Shown here one piece after another: positions 1 to 8,084 of a stretch of 64,000 bases of DNA (its first letter is position 1; each line of letters begins with the position of its first letter). Below the pieces are notes generated by a model. It was not told where the DNA came from. It ran no database searches and worked only from the letters and a program-made list of their open reading frames with translations. Location of the stretch: the NCBI GenBank assembly GCA_037143795.1, contig JBAWXZ010000001.1:346815-410814 (forward strand), written 5' to 3'. This DNA is from Firm-13 sp037143795. GTDB taxonomy: Bacteria; Bacillota; Clostridia; Saccharofermentanales; Saccharofermentanaceae. A program made the position numbers and the translations under genes.

Positions 1-275
1 TTCCATCGCGGCTGGTTGAGATACGAATCAGGATTGGCTGCCCCTCCGTCCTCTTCTTCCACCCCGGGAAAACGCACATATGCACCAAAAGGAATAAGAC
101 GGATGTGATATTCGACACCGTTCCGTTTCCAATGGATAAGGGAGGGCCCGACAAAAACAGACAATTCCTCAACTTTGATTCCCAGTCGCCGCGCAACAAG
201 GAAATGACCGATTTCGTGTGCTGCGGCCAGCAGTCCCAGACCTATTATTGAAATTATAATACTTAATGGTGACAT
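1..275 (-). CDS. rseP: RseP/site-2 zinc metalloprotease, N-terminal part (cut by window edge)
   Basis: This is the first ~91 residues of an intramembrane zinc metalloprotease of the RseP/S2P family (M50). The start begins MSPLSIIISIIG and runs into the zinc-binding HEIGH motif (HExxH) at about residue 20, inside the first membrane helix; the downstream FGAYVRF stretch is typical of the family. The family cleaves anti-sigma factors and remnant signal peptides in the membrane. It is the last visible gene of the leftward dxr block, starting 24 bases after the dxr stop, in the order cdsA-dxr-rseP that is common in Firmicutes. The ATG at 275 has a CAGGAGAG Shine-Dalgarno just upstream. The rest of the gene, including the PDZ domain and second catalytic motif, lies outside the window. 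Confidence 0.93.
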   Translation of the reverse strand, partial: MSPLSIIISIIGLGLLAAAHEIGHFLVARRLGIKVEELSVFVGPSLIHWKRNGVEYHIRLIPFGAYVRFPGVEEEDGGAANPDSYLNQPRW

Positions 276-299
276 AATACTCTCCTGATTTGTTTACAC

Positions 300-1478
300 T
301 TATGTTGCTTTCCGGAAAAATCCCTTCACAAACGCCCTGGCCCATAAATCCATTTCATGGATATCAAGAACAGAAAAACCATGTACAATCCCTTCGCGTT
401 CATGGGCATCCATACATGCCCGGATGCTGTCCTCAATTGCAGTAAAGGGAATCAATCCTGCAATAAATGCAGCGACCGCCTCCTCATTTGCAGAATTCAT
501 AATAACGGGCAGTGACCCTCCGATCCTTCCCGCATGGTAGGCCAGATCCACACACCCGAAGACATCCGTATCGCATTTTTCAAAATGCAGATCCGCGCAC
601 TCAGCAGCAAAAGGATCAAAAGGTTCGCTTAAGTTATCAAGCCTTAGCGGATAGGATAGGGCAAGCTGAATAGGAAGCATCATATTCGGACGTCCCATCT
701 GTGCCAGAACAGAGCCGTCTTTCAGGCTAACCATAGAATGAACGATACTCTGCGGATGCACAACAACCGTTATCTTGTCGACCGGTACGTCAAAAAGCCA
801 GCCGGCCTCAATTACTTCGAGACCTTTATTCATCATGGAAGCCGAATCAATCGTTATTTTGCCGCCCATCTTCCATGTAGGATGGGATAATGCTTCCTTC
901 ACTGTCACTTTTCGCAGCTGTTCCTTTGAAAAGCCGCGGAAAGGCCCCCCGGATGCTGTCAGAAGGATTCTGTCAAGGCTGCCGGTCGGCTGTCCCCACA
1001 GGCACTGCCAGATGGCAGAATGCTCACTGTCAACCGGGAGGAGCTTTACAAATTTTGCTTTCACTTTCGGTATGACAATGGATCCCCCGGCAATGAGCGT
1101 CTCCTTATTGGCAAGGGCGACATCTTTACCGGCGTCAATTGCCGCAATAACAGGATCCAGGCCTTTTACGCCGACCATTGCAGCCATGACCATTTCTGTT
1201 TCAGGAAGCGCAGCGCAAAGCCGATTTCCTTCATCACCCCAGAAAACGGATGTTTTTTCGCCGGACTCTACCAATCTTTTCTTAAGGAGAATCGCATCCT
1301 TTTCATCGGCAACACTGGCAATCAGCGGATGGAATTCCCTGATTTGTTCTTCTATCTTTTCCACACGGAATCCGCATGACAAAGCGACAACTTTAAACTG
1401 TTCCGGATACCCGCGAATGACTTCCAAAGTCTGGGATCCAATGGACCCTGTCGACCCCAAAATTGCGAGACTTTTCAT
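300..1478 (-). CDS. dxr: 1-deoxy-D-xylulose 5-phosphate reductoisomerase
   Basis: DXR converts 1-deoxy-D-xylulose 5-phosphate to 2-C-methyl-D-erythritol 4-phosphate with NADPH, the committed step of the MEP isoprenoid pathway. The 392-residue product has the N-terminal NADPH loop GSTGSIG, the metal-binding DSEHSAIWQ segment, the ASGGPFRG and HPTWKMGGKITIDSAS stretches, and a C-terminal NSANEEAVA segment, all at family positions and full length. I chose the ATG at 1478 because AAGGAG sits just before it; an upstream in-frame start would add 12 residues overlapping cdsA. It lies 10 bases downstream of cdsA, so the two are probably co-transcribed. A second MEP enzyme, IspH, is encoded at 9790-11892. 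Confidence 0.97.
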   Translation of the reverse strand: MKSLAILGSTGSIGSQTLEVIRGYPEQFKVVALSCGFRVEKIEEQIREFHPLIASVADEKDAILLKKRLVESGEKTSVFWGDEGNRLCAALPETEMVMAAMVGVKGLDPVIAAIDAGKDVALANKETLIAGGSIVIPKVKAKFVKLLPVDSEHSAIWQCLWGQPTGSLDRILLTASGGPFRGFSKEQLRKVTVKEALSHPTWKMGGKITIDSASMMNKGLEVIEAGWLFDVPVDKITVVVHPQSIVHSMVSLKDGSVLAQMGRPNMMLPIQLALSYPLRLDNLSEPFDPFAAECADLHFEKCDTDVFGCVDLAYHAGRIGGSLPVIMNSANEEAVAAFIAGLIPFTAIEDSIRACMDAHEREGIVHGFSVLDIHEMDLWARAFVKGFFRKAT

Positions 1479-1488
1479 ATATTTCTCC

Positions 1489-2358
1489 TTAGCTAAAACA
1501 TAGCGCAAGTGCAAATGCTACGGGCAGTGTAAAGAAAGCACTGTCAAATCGATCCAGTAATCCTCCGTGTCCCGGAAGAATCTTACCGAAATCCTTGATT
1601 CCAGCCCATCTCTTGATAGCGGAAGCCATCCAGTCCCCGAGCTGTGATACGATCGAAAGAGTAAATCCAACCAAGGCAGCAAGAACAAGAAATTCAGTAC
1701 GTCCCATGGACGGGTCAATTATCTTATCCATACACAGCCAGAAAAACAGAACCATGACACCGGCGCATCCGATCGCTCCGCCGATGCAGCCTTCCAAAGT
1801 CTTCTTCGGACTAATGTGGGGTACGATCTTGTGCTTACCGAAAAGGACTCCGGTAAAATAGGCAAAAACATCGGATATCCACGGGGCAAAAAGTCCGATG
1901 ACTACAAAATACCAGCCATGCGGGATGAAGAGTGCAGTAATGTTCGCACAAGCCAGCGGAAACGAGATATATAGCTCGATACTCGAAGTGGCAATACCGT
2001 CACCGAATGCGTTTTCACCGGGCTGGAAAAGCACCATAATGATGACTGTGTTCATTGCCAGTAAAAGGATGGCAAGCGAATACGTTCCCAAAGCCAGAAG
2101 TGCAGAATGAGAATACAAACTGATCAGAACAGGTAAAATCGAAAAACTCGCACCGGCATAACTTAAGTATTGTCCCGGCTTCATACCTTTGGCCTGAACG
2201 CACAGGATCATTTCCCTGCCGACAACAAGGGCAACTATTGCCCAAAGCACGGAAATGAAATAGGGAGAAAAGTATCCCGGAATGAAAAACGCCAAAATCG
2301 CAATAGTGAAAAAAACGCCGGTAATGACCCTCTGTTTCATATTCATTAAAGGAAGCAT
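1489..2358 (-). CDS. cdsA: Phosphatidate cytidylyltransferase
   Basis: CdsA makes CDP-diacylglycerol from phosphatidic acid and CTP, the entry point to phospholipid synthesis, in the cytoplasmic membrane. The ~289-residue protein is almost wholly hydrophobic, with about seven to eight membrane helices, and carries the C-terminal CDP-diglyceride synthetase signature around SQLGDWMASAIKRWAGIKDFGKILPGHGGLLDRFDS (read in pieces: SQLGD, KRWAGIKDFG, LPGHGGLLDRFDS). The start is uncertain among three closely spaced ATGs (2358, 2346, 2340); an in-frame stop lies immediately before the first. It sits between uppS and dxr in a conserved isoprenoid and phospholipid cluster. Confidence 0.95.
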   Translation of the reverse strand: MLPLMNMKQRVITGVFFTIAILAFFIPGYFSPYFISVLWAIVALVVGREMILCVQAKGMKPGQYLSYAGASFSILPVLISLYSHSALLALGTYSLAILLLAMNTVIIMVLFQPGENAFGDGIATSSIELYISFPLACANITALFIPHGWYFVVIGLFAPWISDVFAYFTGVLFGKHKIVPHISPKKTLEGCIGGAIGCAGVMVLFFWLCMDKIIDPSMGRTEFLVLAALVGFTLSIVSQLGDWMASAIKRWAGIKDFGKILPGHGGLLDRFDSAFFTLPVAFALALCFS

Positions 2359-2463
2359 TCAAATATTTCCATAGAAAATCTTTGACGTTCCTCTCCTTTC
2401 CCTGCTGATGTTGCCCGAAAGTGCGTGAATTTATACCATTCTACGCTTTCTATAAAAAACAAT

Positions 2464-3294
2464 CTACTTGTTTGCAGGTTTTGACAAACCGCCGAAGCGC
2501 CTGTCCCTGCCGGTATATTCACGGAACGCTTCTGTCAGATCATCAAACCCGAAGTCCGGCCAAAGGGTATCCGACACCCAGAATTCCGCATAAGCAGCTT
2601 CCCACACAAGAAAATTGGAAAGCCTCTGTTCTCCGCTCGGGCGAATCACAAGGTCCGGATCCGGAATATCCGGAATATACATATGACTTGATATTGTAGT
2701 CTCTGATATATCATTCGGAAGAATTCTGCCGTCGAGGACCTCACGGGCAATACTTTGACAGGCGTGCATAATTTCACGCCTCCCTCCGTAATTCATTGCG
2801 ATAATCAGGTCCATACGATTCCGGTTAAGTGAATTCTTCTCGGCTTTTGCACATACAGTCCGGATCTCTTCCGGAAGACTCCCAATATCCCCGGAAAACC
2901 GGACACGTATTCCTTCCTTTTCGAGCTCAGGGTCATATCGCTCAAAAAACTCAACAAAAAGTTCCATAAGCGCATGAACCTCATCATCCGGCCTGGACCA
3001 GTTCTCCGTAGAAAACGCATAAACAGTGAGATAACGCACGCCGTAATAACCGCAGTTACGGCAAAGTTCTTTTAGATTTTCCGCTCCGGCCCTGTGTCCG
3101 GCTGATCTTGGCAGATGCCTCTTCTGAGCCCACCGTCCGTTGCCGTCCATAATTACACCCAGATGAACAGGAATCTTCAGTTGTTCCATCTGTTTGTCCG
3201 CTTCTGCAGCGGACGGCAATTCTTTGCGTCTTCGGAAAGGAATATTGGAAAACAATCCTGCAAGGAATTTTCCGTTTCCTCTTGATAAGCTCAT
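2464..3294 (-). CDS. uppS: Isoprenyl transferase (undecaprenyl diphosphate synthase)
   Basis: UppS condenses isopentenyl diphosphate units in cis onto farnesyl diphosphate to make the C55 lipid carrier for peptidoglycan and wall polymers. The 276-residue product has the catalytic MDGNGRWAQ motif with Asp near residue 50, then SAGHRAG, VYAFSTENW and the C-terminal DPDLVIRPSGEQRLSNFL segment that is characteristic of cis-prenyltransferases. It carries a ~40-residue N-terminal extension ahead of the catalytic core. The ATG at 3294 follows AAGGAGATATATT; a longer reading would start 10 residues earlier without a better site. It precedes cdsA in the leftward block. Confidence 0.97.
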   Translation of the reverse strand: MSLSRGNGKFLAGLFSNIPFRRRKELPSAAEADKQMEQLKIPVHLGVIMDGNGRWAQKRHLPRSAGHRAGAENLKELCRNCGYYGVRYLTVYAFSTENWSRPDDEVHALMELFVEFFERYDPELEKEGIRVRFSGDIGSLPEEIRTVCAKAEKNSLNRNRMDLIIAMNYGGRREIMHACQSIAREVLDGRILPNDISETTISSHMYIPDIPDPDLVIRPSGEQRLSNFLVWEAAYAEFWVSDTLWPDFGFDDLTEAFREYTGRDRRFGGLSKPANK

Positions 3295-3365
3295 AATATA
3301 TCTCCTTACAAAAACAGCGGGCAAAAAGCTCTACCCGCCGGAAAAGCATATGTCAGGCACAGGAA

Positions 3366-3932
3366 TCAGATATCCATAAGGTCCTTTTCTTTTGCCGCTA
3401 TCGTTTTTTCTGCTTCATGGATATAGATATCCGTAATTTTTTGAATTTCTTCTTCAAAATCCGCCATATCATCATCCGTGAGTTCCTTTTTCTTATGGTA
3501 AGCCCTGAAAGTTTCAATTCCGTCACGGCGAATATTGCGGATGGCAACCTTAGCTTCTTCTTCGTAGGAATGAACGCTTTTCACAAGTTCCTTACGTCTT
3601 TCCTGGGACAGTATCGGGAATGAGAGACGAATCATTTTGCCGTCGTTACCTGGATTAATCCCCAGATCGGATGCCATAATAGCCTTTTCAATACTTTTAA
3701 GTGTGGACGGGTCCCACGGAATCAATGTAATCATTCGTGGTTCAGGAACCTGAATATTGGCTACGGCATTTAATGGAGTTTTAGCGCCATAATAATCAAT
3801 GAATATACGGTCCAAAACATGTGGGTTTGCACGTCCTGCACGGATAGCATTCAGATTCTCAGTCAGGTTGGCAATTGTCTTTGACATTTTTTCTTCATAA
3901 TGGTTGTATGTTTCCTTAGTAATCGTCTGCAT
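3366..3932 (-). CDS. frr: Ribosome recycling factor
   Basis: RRF acts with EF-G to split post-termination ribosomes. The 188-residue length and the sequence match the family: the three-helix bundle carries RAGRANPHVLDRI near residues 32-44, then PLNAVANIQVPEPRMITLIPWD, SDLGINPGNDGKMIRLSFP and LSQERRKELVK. The ATG follows a good GGGAGG site 10 bases upstream. It is 25 bases downstream of pyrH, in the order tsf-pyrH-frr that is conserved across bacteria. Confidence 0.98.
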   Translation of the reverse strand: MQTITKETYNHYEEKMSKTIANLTENLNAIRAGRANPHVLDRIFIDYYGAKTPLNAVANIQVPEPRMITLIPWDPSTLKSIEKAIMASDLGINPGNDGKMIRLSFPILSQERRKELVKSVHSYEEEAKVAIRNIRRDGIETFRAYHKKKELTDDDMADFEEEIQKITDIYIHEAEKTIAAKEKDLMDI

Positions 3933-3957
3933 ATGCTTGGATCCTCCCTTTTATAAT

Positions 3958-4665
3958 CTATTTTACCAGAGTTCCTATTTTTTCGCCGTTGATAATACGA
4001 ATAATATTTTCCGGATCCTGCATGGAAAACACCAGTATAGTTGTCTTGTTATCCCTGCAAAGCGCTGCAGCTGTCGCATCCATTACTTTGAGGTTAAGCT
4101 GGAGTATCTCATCGTGCGTAATAGTGTCATATTTACGTGCATCCGGAAAGAGGTTGGGATCCTTGTCATAGATACCGTCTACCATCGTTGCCTTAAAGAA
4201 GACATCTGCCTCAATTTCAGCAGCCCGGAGTGCGGCTCCTGTATCAGTCGAAAAGAAAGGGTTGCCTGTTCCACAGGCAAATATGACGATTCTGCCCTTT
4301 TCAAGATGACGGATGGCACGTTTGCGAATATACGGTTCTGCCATCTGACGAACTTCAACCGCAGAAAGAACCCGGGTTACTGCACCGGCCTGTTCCAGGG
4401 CGTCTGATAAAGCCAGAGCATTCATCATTGTTGCGAGCATACCCATATGATCGCCGGTAACGCGATCCATACTTTCACTGGTTCTTCCTCTCCAGAAGTT
4501 TCCTCCTCCGACAACGACAGCGACCTGGACGCCCATATCAGAGACTTTCTTGATCGTAGCACTGATCTGATGGAGAACAGCATCATCAATCCCCACCTTT
4601 TTTTCGCCTGCCAAAGCCTCGCCGCTGATTTTCAGAAGGATTCGCTTGTATACGGGTCCACTCAT
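3958..4665 (-). CDS. pyrH: UMP kinase
   Basis: PyrH phosphorylates UMP to UDP in pyrimidine nucleotide synthesis; it is the bacterial hexameric amino-acid-kinase-fold enzyme, unrelated to eukaryotic UMP kinase. The 235-residue product begins with RILLKISGEALAG, followed by VAVVVGGGNFWRG, MDRVTGDHMGM and IFACGTGNPFFSTDTGAALRA, all hallmark segments. The ATG at 4665 is chosen because GGAGG lies 7 bases ahead; an upstream in-frame ATG would add 11 residues. A terminator-like hairpin separates it from tsf. Confidence 0.98.
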   Translation of the reverse strand: MSGPVYKRILLKISGEALAGEKKVGIDDAVLHQISATIKKVSDMGVQVAVVVGGGNFWRGRTSESMDRVTGDHMGMLATMMNALALSDALEQAGAVTRVLSAVEVRQMAEPYIRKRAIRHLEKGRIVIFACGTGNPFFSTDTGAALRAAEIEADVFFKATMVDGIYDKDPNLFPDARKYDTITHDEILQLNLKVMDATAAALCRDNKTTILVFSMQDPENIIRIINGEKIGTLVK

Positions 4666-4730
4666 CTTTCTACCTCCGTTGGTTCCGGTGACCTGCACCT
4701 TTATACATTCTATCTTTTTCGATCCCTAAA

Positions 4731-4766
4731 AAAAAGCCGCCACGAAAAAATTCATGGCAGCTTTTA
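4731..4766 (-). terminator. Hairpin between tsf and pyrH
   Basis: An A-rich/T-rich stem (AAAAGC-C-GCCA-C-GAA pairing with TTC-A-TGGC-A-GCTTTT, two C/A mismatches) lies between the tsf stop and pyrH. Read leftward it ends in a run of Ts, so it can act as a full or partial terminator after rpsB-tsf. Confidence 0.75.
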
Positions 4767-4788
4767 TATTTAACGTATTATTGCCATA

Positions 4789-5439
4789 TCAATGAATCTG
4801 CTTCATGACTTCTTCAGCAAAATTCTCTTCCTTCTTTGCAATGCCTTCGCCCATTTCATAACGGGTAAAGCGGCGTATTGCAACTTTCTCACCAATCATA
4901 GCGGTCATTTCCTTCTGAAGGATCTCAATTGTCTTGGAATCATCCTTGACATATTCCTGCTCAAGAAGGCAATTCTCTTTATAGAACTTGGCGATGGATC
5001 CCTCTACGATACGATCAAGAATCTTCTCCGGTTTGCCTTCATTCAAGGCTTTATTACGGATGATTTCCGTCTCTTTATCAATAACGTCCTGAGGAACATC
5101 CTCACGTGATACCCAGCGCGGATTTGTTGCTGCAATCTGCATGGCAACATCACGGACAAAAGTCCTGTACTGTGCATTATTTGCTGCAAAATCCGTCTCA
5201 ATATTTACTTCAAGAAGAACGCCGATGCGTCCGCCGGCATGAATATAAGCGTCTACGATACCTTCGGAAGCAATACGGCCTGCTTTTTTGGAAGCAGATG
5301 CGATTCCTTTTTCACGAAGCCATGCAACAGCTTCCTCCACATTACCGTCTTTCTCCTGAAGAGCTCTCTTGCAGTCCATAATTCCGGAGCCTGTCATTTC
5401 GCGAAGAACTTTTACTTGTGCTGCTGTAATTTCTGCCAT
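4789..5439 (-). CDS. tsf: Elongation factor Ts
   Basis: EF-Ts is the GDP/GTP exchange factor for EF-Tu. The 216-residue product has the N-terminal UBA-like domain with LREMTGSGIMDCKRAL and the AWLREKGIASASKKAGR loop, then the core segment NIETDFAANN with the TDF contact residues. It is a compact version, shorter than the E. coli protein (about 280 residues) but complete at both ends, ending with a helix LEEVMKQIH-like tail. It is downstream of rpsB (60 base gap) and ahead of the hairpin at 4731. Confidence 0.98.
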   Translation of the reverse strand: MAEITAAQVKVLREMTGSGIMDCKRALQEKDGNVEEAVAWLREKGIASASKKAGRIASEGIVDAYIHAGGRIGVLLEVNIETDFAANNAQYRTFVRDVAMQIAATNPRWVSREDVPQDVIDKETEIIRNKALNEGKPEKILDRIVEGSIAKFYKENCLLEQEYVKDDSKTIEILQKEMTAMIGEKVAIRRFTRYEMGEGIAKKEENFAEEVMKQIH

Positions 5440-5499
5440 ATATATCCTCCTGCATACCTGTTGTCATAAAACAGGTTCTATTCATAAATTCGATTAACC

Positions 5500-6315
5500 T
5501 TAAGCTTCAACCGTCTCAGCTGCAGCCGTTTCTATTACAACTGCTTCAACGGCAGCTTCTTCAACTGCTGGTGCAGCATCAGGTGTTCCAAAAGTTTCAG
5601 CCGTTACCGGTACTGCAGGAACATCAAGCTGTTCGCCCTGACGAGCTTCGATAACTGCATCTGCCATACGGCCGGCAATCAGCTTAACTGCACGTATTGC
5701 ATCATCATTGCCTGGAATTACATAATCAATCTCTTCCGGGTCACAGTTTGTATCGACAATAGCAACGAGAGGAATACCAAGTCTTCTTGCTTCGGCAACA
5801 GCCAGATGTTCTTTTCTGGTGTCAACAACAAAAATTGCTGACGGGAGACGTGTCATCGTCTGGATACCGCCAAGGTTTCTCTCGAGCTTTTCGAGTTCAA
5901 GTTTAAGTTTAGCAACTTCCTTCTTGGGGCGAAGTTCAAAAGAACCGTCTGTAGCCATCTTCTGAAGTTCGGTCATGCGGGCAATTCTCTTCTTGATTGT
6001 TGTGAAATTAGTGAGTGTTCCGCCGAGCCAGCGATTATTGATGAAATACATTCCGCAACGGACAGCTTCTTCAGCAATTGAATCCTGAGCCTGCTTCTTT
6101 GTTCCTACAAAAAGTACCGTGCCGCCGTCCATGGCGATCTGACGTACAAACATATATGCATCATCAGCCTTACGGACAGTCTTCTGCAGATCAATGATAT
6201 GAATGCCATTGCGCTCCGTATAGATGTACTCAGCCATCTTCGGATTCCATCTGCGGGTCTGGTGTCCAAAATGAACACCTGCTTCGAGTAACTGTTTCAT
6301 TGAAATAACTGGCAT
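5500..6315 (-). CDS. rpsB: 30S ribosomal protein S2
   Basis: S2 is a late-assembling small-subunit protein. The 271-residue product has the family's MKQLLEAGVHFGHQTRRWNP N-terminus, FVGTKKQAQ, NNRWLGGTLTNF and DTNCDPEEIDYVIPGNDDA segments. The start at 6315 follows GGAGG closely; an in-frame start 18 residues upstream lies inside the leader hairpin. The last ~35 residues form an acidic Ala/Glu/Val/Thr-rich tail that resembles the tail of the S1 part of the IspH-S1 fusion. It is the first gene of the rpsB-to-rseP block and has a promoter and structured leader. Confidence 0.98.
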   Translation of the reverse strand: MPVISMKQLLEAGVHFGHQTRRWNPKMAEYIYTERNGIHIIDLQKTVRKADDAYMFVRQIAMDGGTVLFVGTKKQAQDSIAEEAVRCGMYFINNRWLGGTLTNFTTIKKRIARMTELQKMATDGSFELRPKKEVAKLKLELEKLERNLGGIQTMTRLPSAIFVVDTRKEHLAVAEARRLGIPLVAIVDTNCDPEEIDYVIPGNDDAIRAVKLIAGRMADAVIEARQGEQLDVPAVPVTAETFGTPDAAPAVEEAAVEAVVIETAAAETVEA

Positions 6316-6336
6316 AAATTTTCCTCCTGTTTTCTT

Positions 6337-6385
6337 CCATGGGGTGCACACCTTGATTTCAAGGCACACGAGAAATCCCCCATGT
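6337..6385 (-). promoter_or_regulatory. Structured 5' leader of rpsB
   Basis: The untranslated leader folds into a long hairpin: CATGGGG at the base pairs with CCCCATG (6338-6344 and 6378-6384), and the tip contains the palindromic CTTGATTTCAAG (6352-6363). It sits between the promoter and the rpsB ribosome binding site. This is where an S2 autoregulatory element would be expected, but I have not matched it to a described r-protein leader. Confidence 0.55.
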
Positions 6386-6403
6386 GTTTAATTAACCTCT
6401 AGA

Positions 6404-6432
6404 ATAGTAACATTATGTGACAGGAAAGGCAA
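6404..6432 (-). promoter_or_regulatory. Promoter of rpsB operon
   Basis: Leftward sigma-A-type promoter: -35 TTGCCT (6427-6432) and -10 TACTAT (6404-6409) with a 17-base spacer, about 90 bases before the rpsB start. Confidence 0.65.
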
Positions 6433-6559
6433 GCTGCTTTTTTTGCGAAATAACTTCTGTATTTCATGCAGAAGATCCGAAGAATCACGAACATCCTATC
6501 ACAAAGTAGTGCTAGAATGTTTGTTATCAGTATACAAATCACATTTGGAGGAATCAGAC

Positions 6560-7906
6560 ATGCCGGATAGCAATCCTTTTCTTACAAAAGACGAAAAAGA
6601 ATCCATTCTATCTGTACTTACGGAACTAATAGCCATTAAGAGCGTGAAAGGTAAGCCGGAAGCGTCTGCACCTTACGGTATGGAAACACTCGAGGCGCTT
6701 CAATATATGCTCAATCTTGGTAAACGCCATGGATTTTCCGTCAAAAATCTCGACGGCCGGGCAGGTTATATCGAATGGGGATCAGGCGACAAAATGCTTG
6801 GGCTTTTATGCCATCTCGATGTCGTTCCGGCAGGCGAAGGATGGAAGCATGATCCGTTTACTCTGCGGCGCGAAAACGGTTGGCTGACCGGGCGCGGGAT
6901 TAATGACGACAAAGGCCCCGCCGTCACAATTTTTTATGCAATGCTGCGTCTCAAAAATGAAGGATATATCCCTCCGTGCAGGATTCGCCTGATACTCGGA
7001 CTTGACGAAGAATGCGGATCTTCCTGTATGGAGCATTATAAATCGGTTGAAGAGCTTCCAACCTGCGGTTTCACTCCTGATGCAGATTTCCCTGCCATTT
7101 TCGCAGAGAAAGGAATACTCCAGCTTTCCGTGTCGGGACCTTTATCAGCAGGTTTAATTGCATCCGCCGGAGAAAGACCCAATATGGTTCCTGCCCGCTG
7201 CGTGATTACGATAAAAGACACGCAGCAAAAGATCGAAGGTCTTGGCATACCGGTTCATGCTTCCAAGCCTCATCTGGGAAAAAACGCAATATATGAAGCA
7301 CTCAGCGCCCTCCCACTATCATTACTAGGCACAGAACCGCTTCCTGCATTCTTTATGAAGTACATTGGCAAAGATACTACCGGTCAATTTCTGCTTTCCG
7401 AACATCCTGATGATATCTCCGGGACACTTACATTGAATGCGGGAATACTGCAGATGAATGACAGCAGATCGGAATTAATTCTGGACATCCGTTACCCGGT
7501 TACAGCAAATGCCGGATCTATTATCTCGGAAATCAGCGGGAAAGCCTTGGAATTCGGACTCCGTATTGACACCCTAAGTCATCAGAAGCCGTTATACCGG
7601 GACCCGCAGGATCCGTTAATCCAAACACTCCTCTGCGTTTACGAAAAATACGCAGCTCTGGCGCCTTACGATCCTTCCACCGACGCGGATCTTCATAAGA
7701 AAGCACTCCGGATACCATCAGCCCCAATAGCGATCGGCGGCGGAACATATGCGAGGACGATGCCGGGACTTGTTGCATTTGGACCCGCTTTTCCCTGGGA
7801 AAAGGACCAGGCACACCAGATTGATGAATCCGTATATGAAGACACAATATATTTGCTGGTGCAATTGTATCAGGATGCTATTTCCGCCCTGTGCAAAAAT
7901 ATATGA
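6560..7906 (+). CDS. pepV: M20 family dipeptidase, PepV type
   Basis: A cytosolic zinc-dependent dipeptidase of the M20 family, closest by motif to lactococcal and staphylococcal PepV, which splits dipeptides and some beta-Ala or D-Ala peptides. The 448-residue protein has the metal/catalytic CHLDVVPAGEGW near residue 82, GRGINDDKGP around residue 112, the LDEECGSSCMEHY Glu pair, and a C-terminal GGGTYARTMPG segment. Length is about that of PepV. The ATG at 6560 has TTTGGAGGAATC upstream; earlier in-frame starts would read through the promoter region. It is transcribed alone, divergent from rpsB, and ends at a bidirectional terminator. Confidence 0.92.
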   Translation: MPDSNPFLTKDEKESILSVLTELIAIKSVKGKPEASAPYGMETLEALQYMLNLGKRHGFSVKNLDGRAGYIEWGSGDKMLGLLCHLDVVPAGEGWKHDPFTLRRENGWLTGRGINDDKGPAVTIFYAMLRLKNEGYIPPCRIRLILGLDEECGSSCMEHYKSVEELPTCGFTPDADFPAIFAEKGILQLSVSGPLSAGLIASAGERPNMVPARCVITIKDTQQKIEGLGIPVHASKPHLGKNAIYEALSALPLSLLGTEPLPAFFMKYIGKDTTGQFLLSEHPDDISGTLTLNAGILQMNDSRSELILDIRYPVTANAGSIISEISGKALEFGLRIDTLSHQKPLYRDPQDPLIQTLLCVYEKYAALAPYDPSTDADLHKKALRIPSAPIAIGGGTYARTMPGLVAFGPAFPWEKDQAHQIDESVYEDTIYLLVQLYQDAISALCKNI

Positions 7907-8025
7907 TAATAATCCGATGAATATTTTCGTCTTTCTCCCTTAGGAGACTCATTGCGCGGCTAATTATATACCATTAATATTTTATCGGATTTTCAATTTG
8001 CCGGACAATCCGGATTTATGCAATC

Positions 8026-8058
8026 AAAAAAAGAACCCGTTTGAAACGGGTTCTTTTT
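8026..8058. terminator. Bidirectional terminator between pepV and NlpC/P60 gene
   Basis: Perfect 10-base stem GAACCCGTTT / AAACGGGTTC with a single-base loop, flanked by AAAAAA on the left and TTTTT on the right, so it can stop transcription arriving from either convergent gene. Confidence 0.92.
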
Positions 8059-8084
8059 AATTAATCTGGATATGCTTAATATTC

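Noticed and set aside
775..1503. 242-codon plus-strand frame opposite dxr
   Set aside because: Shadow of dxr, no independent support.
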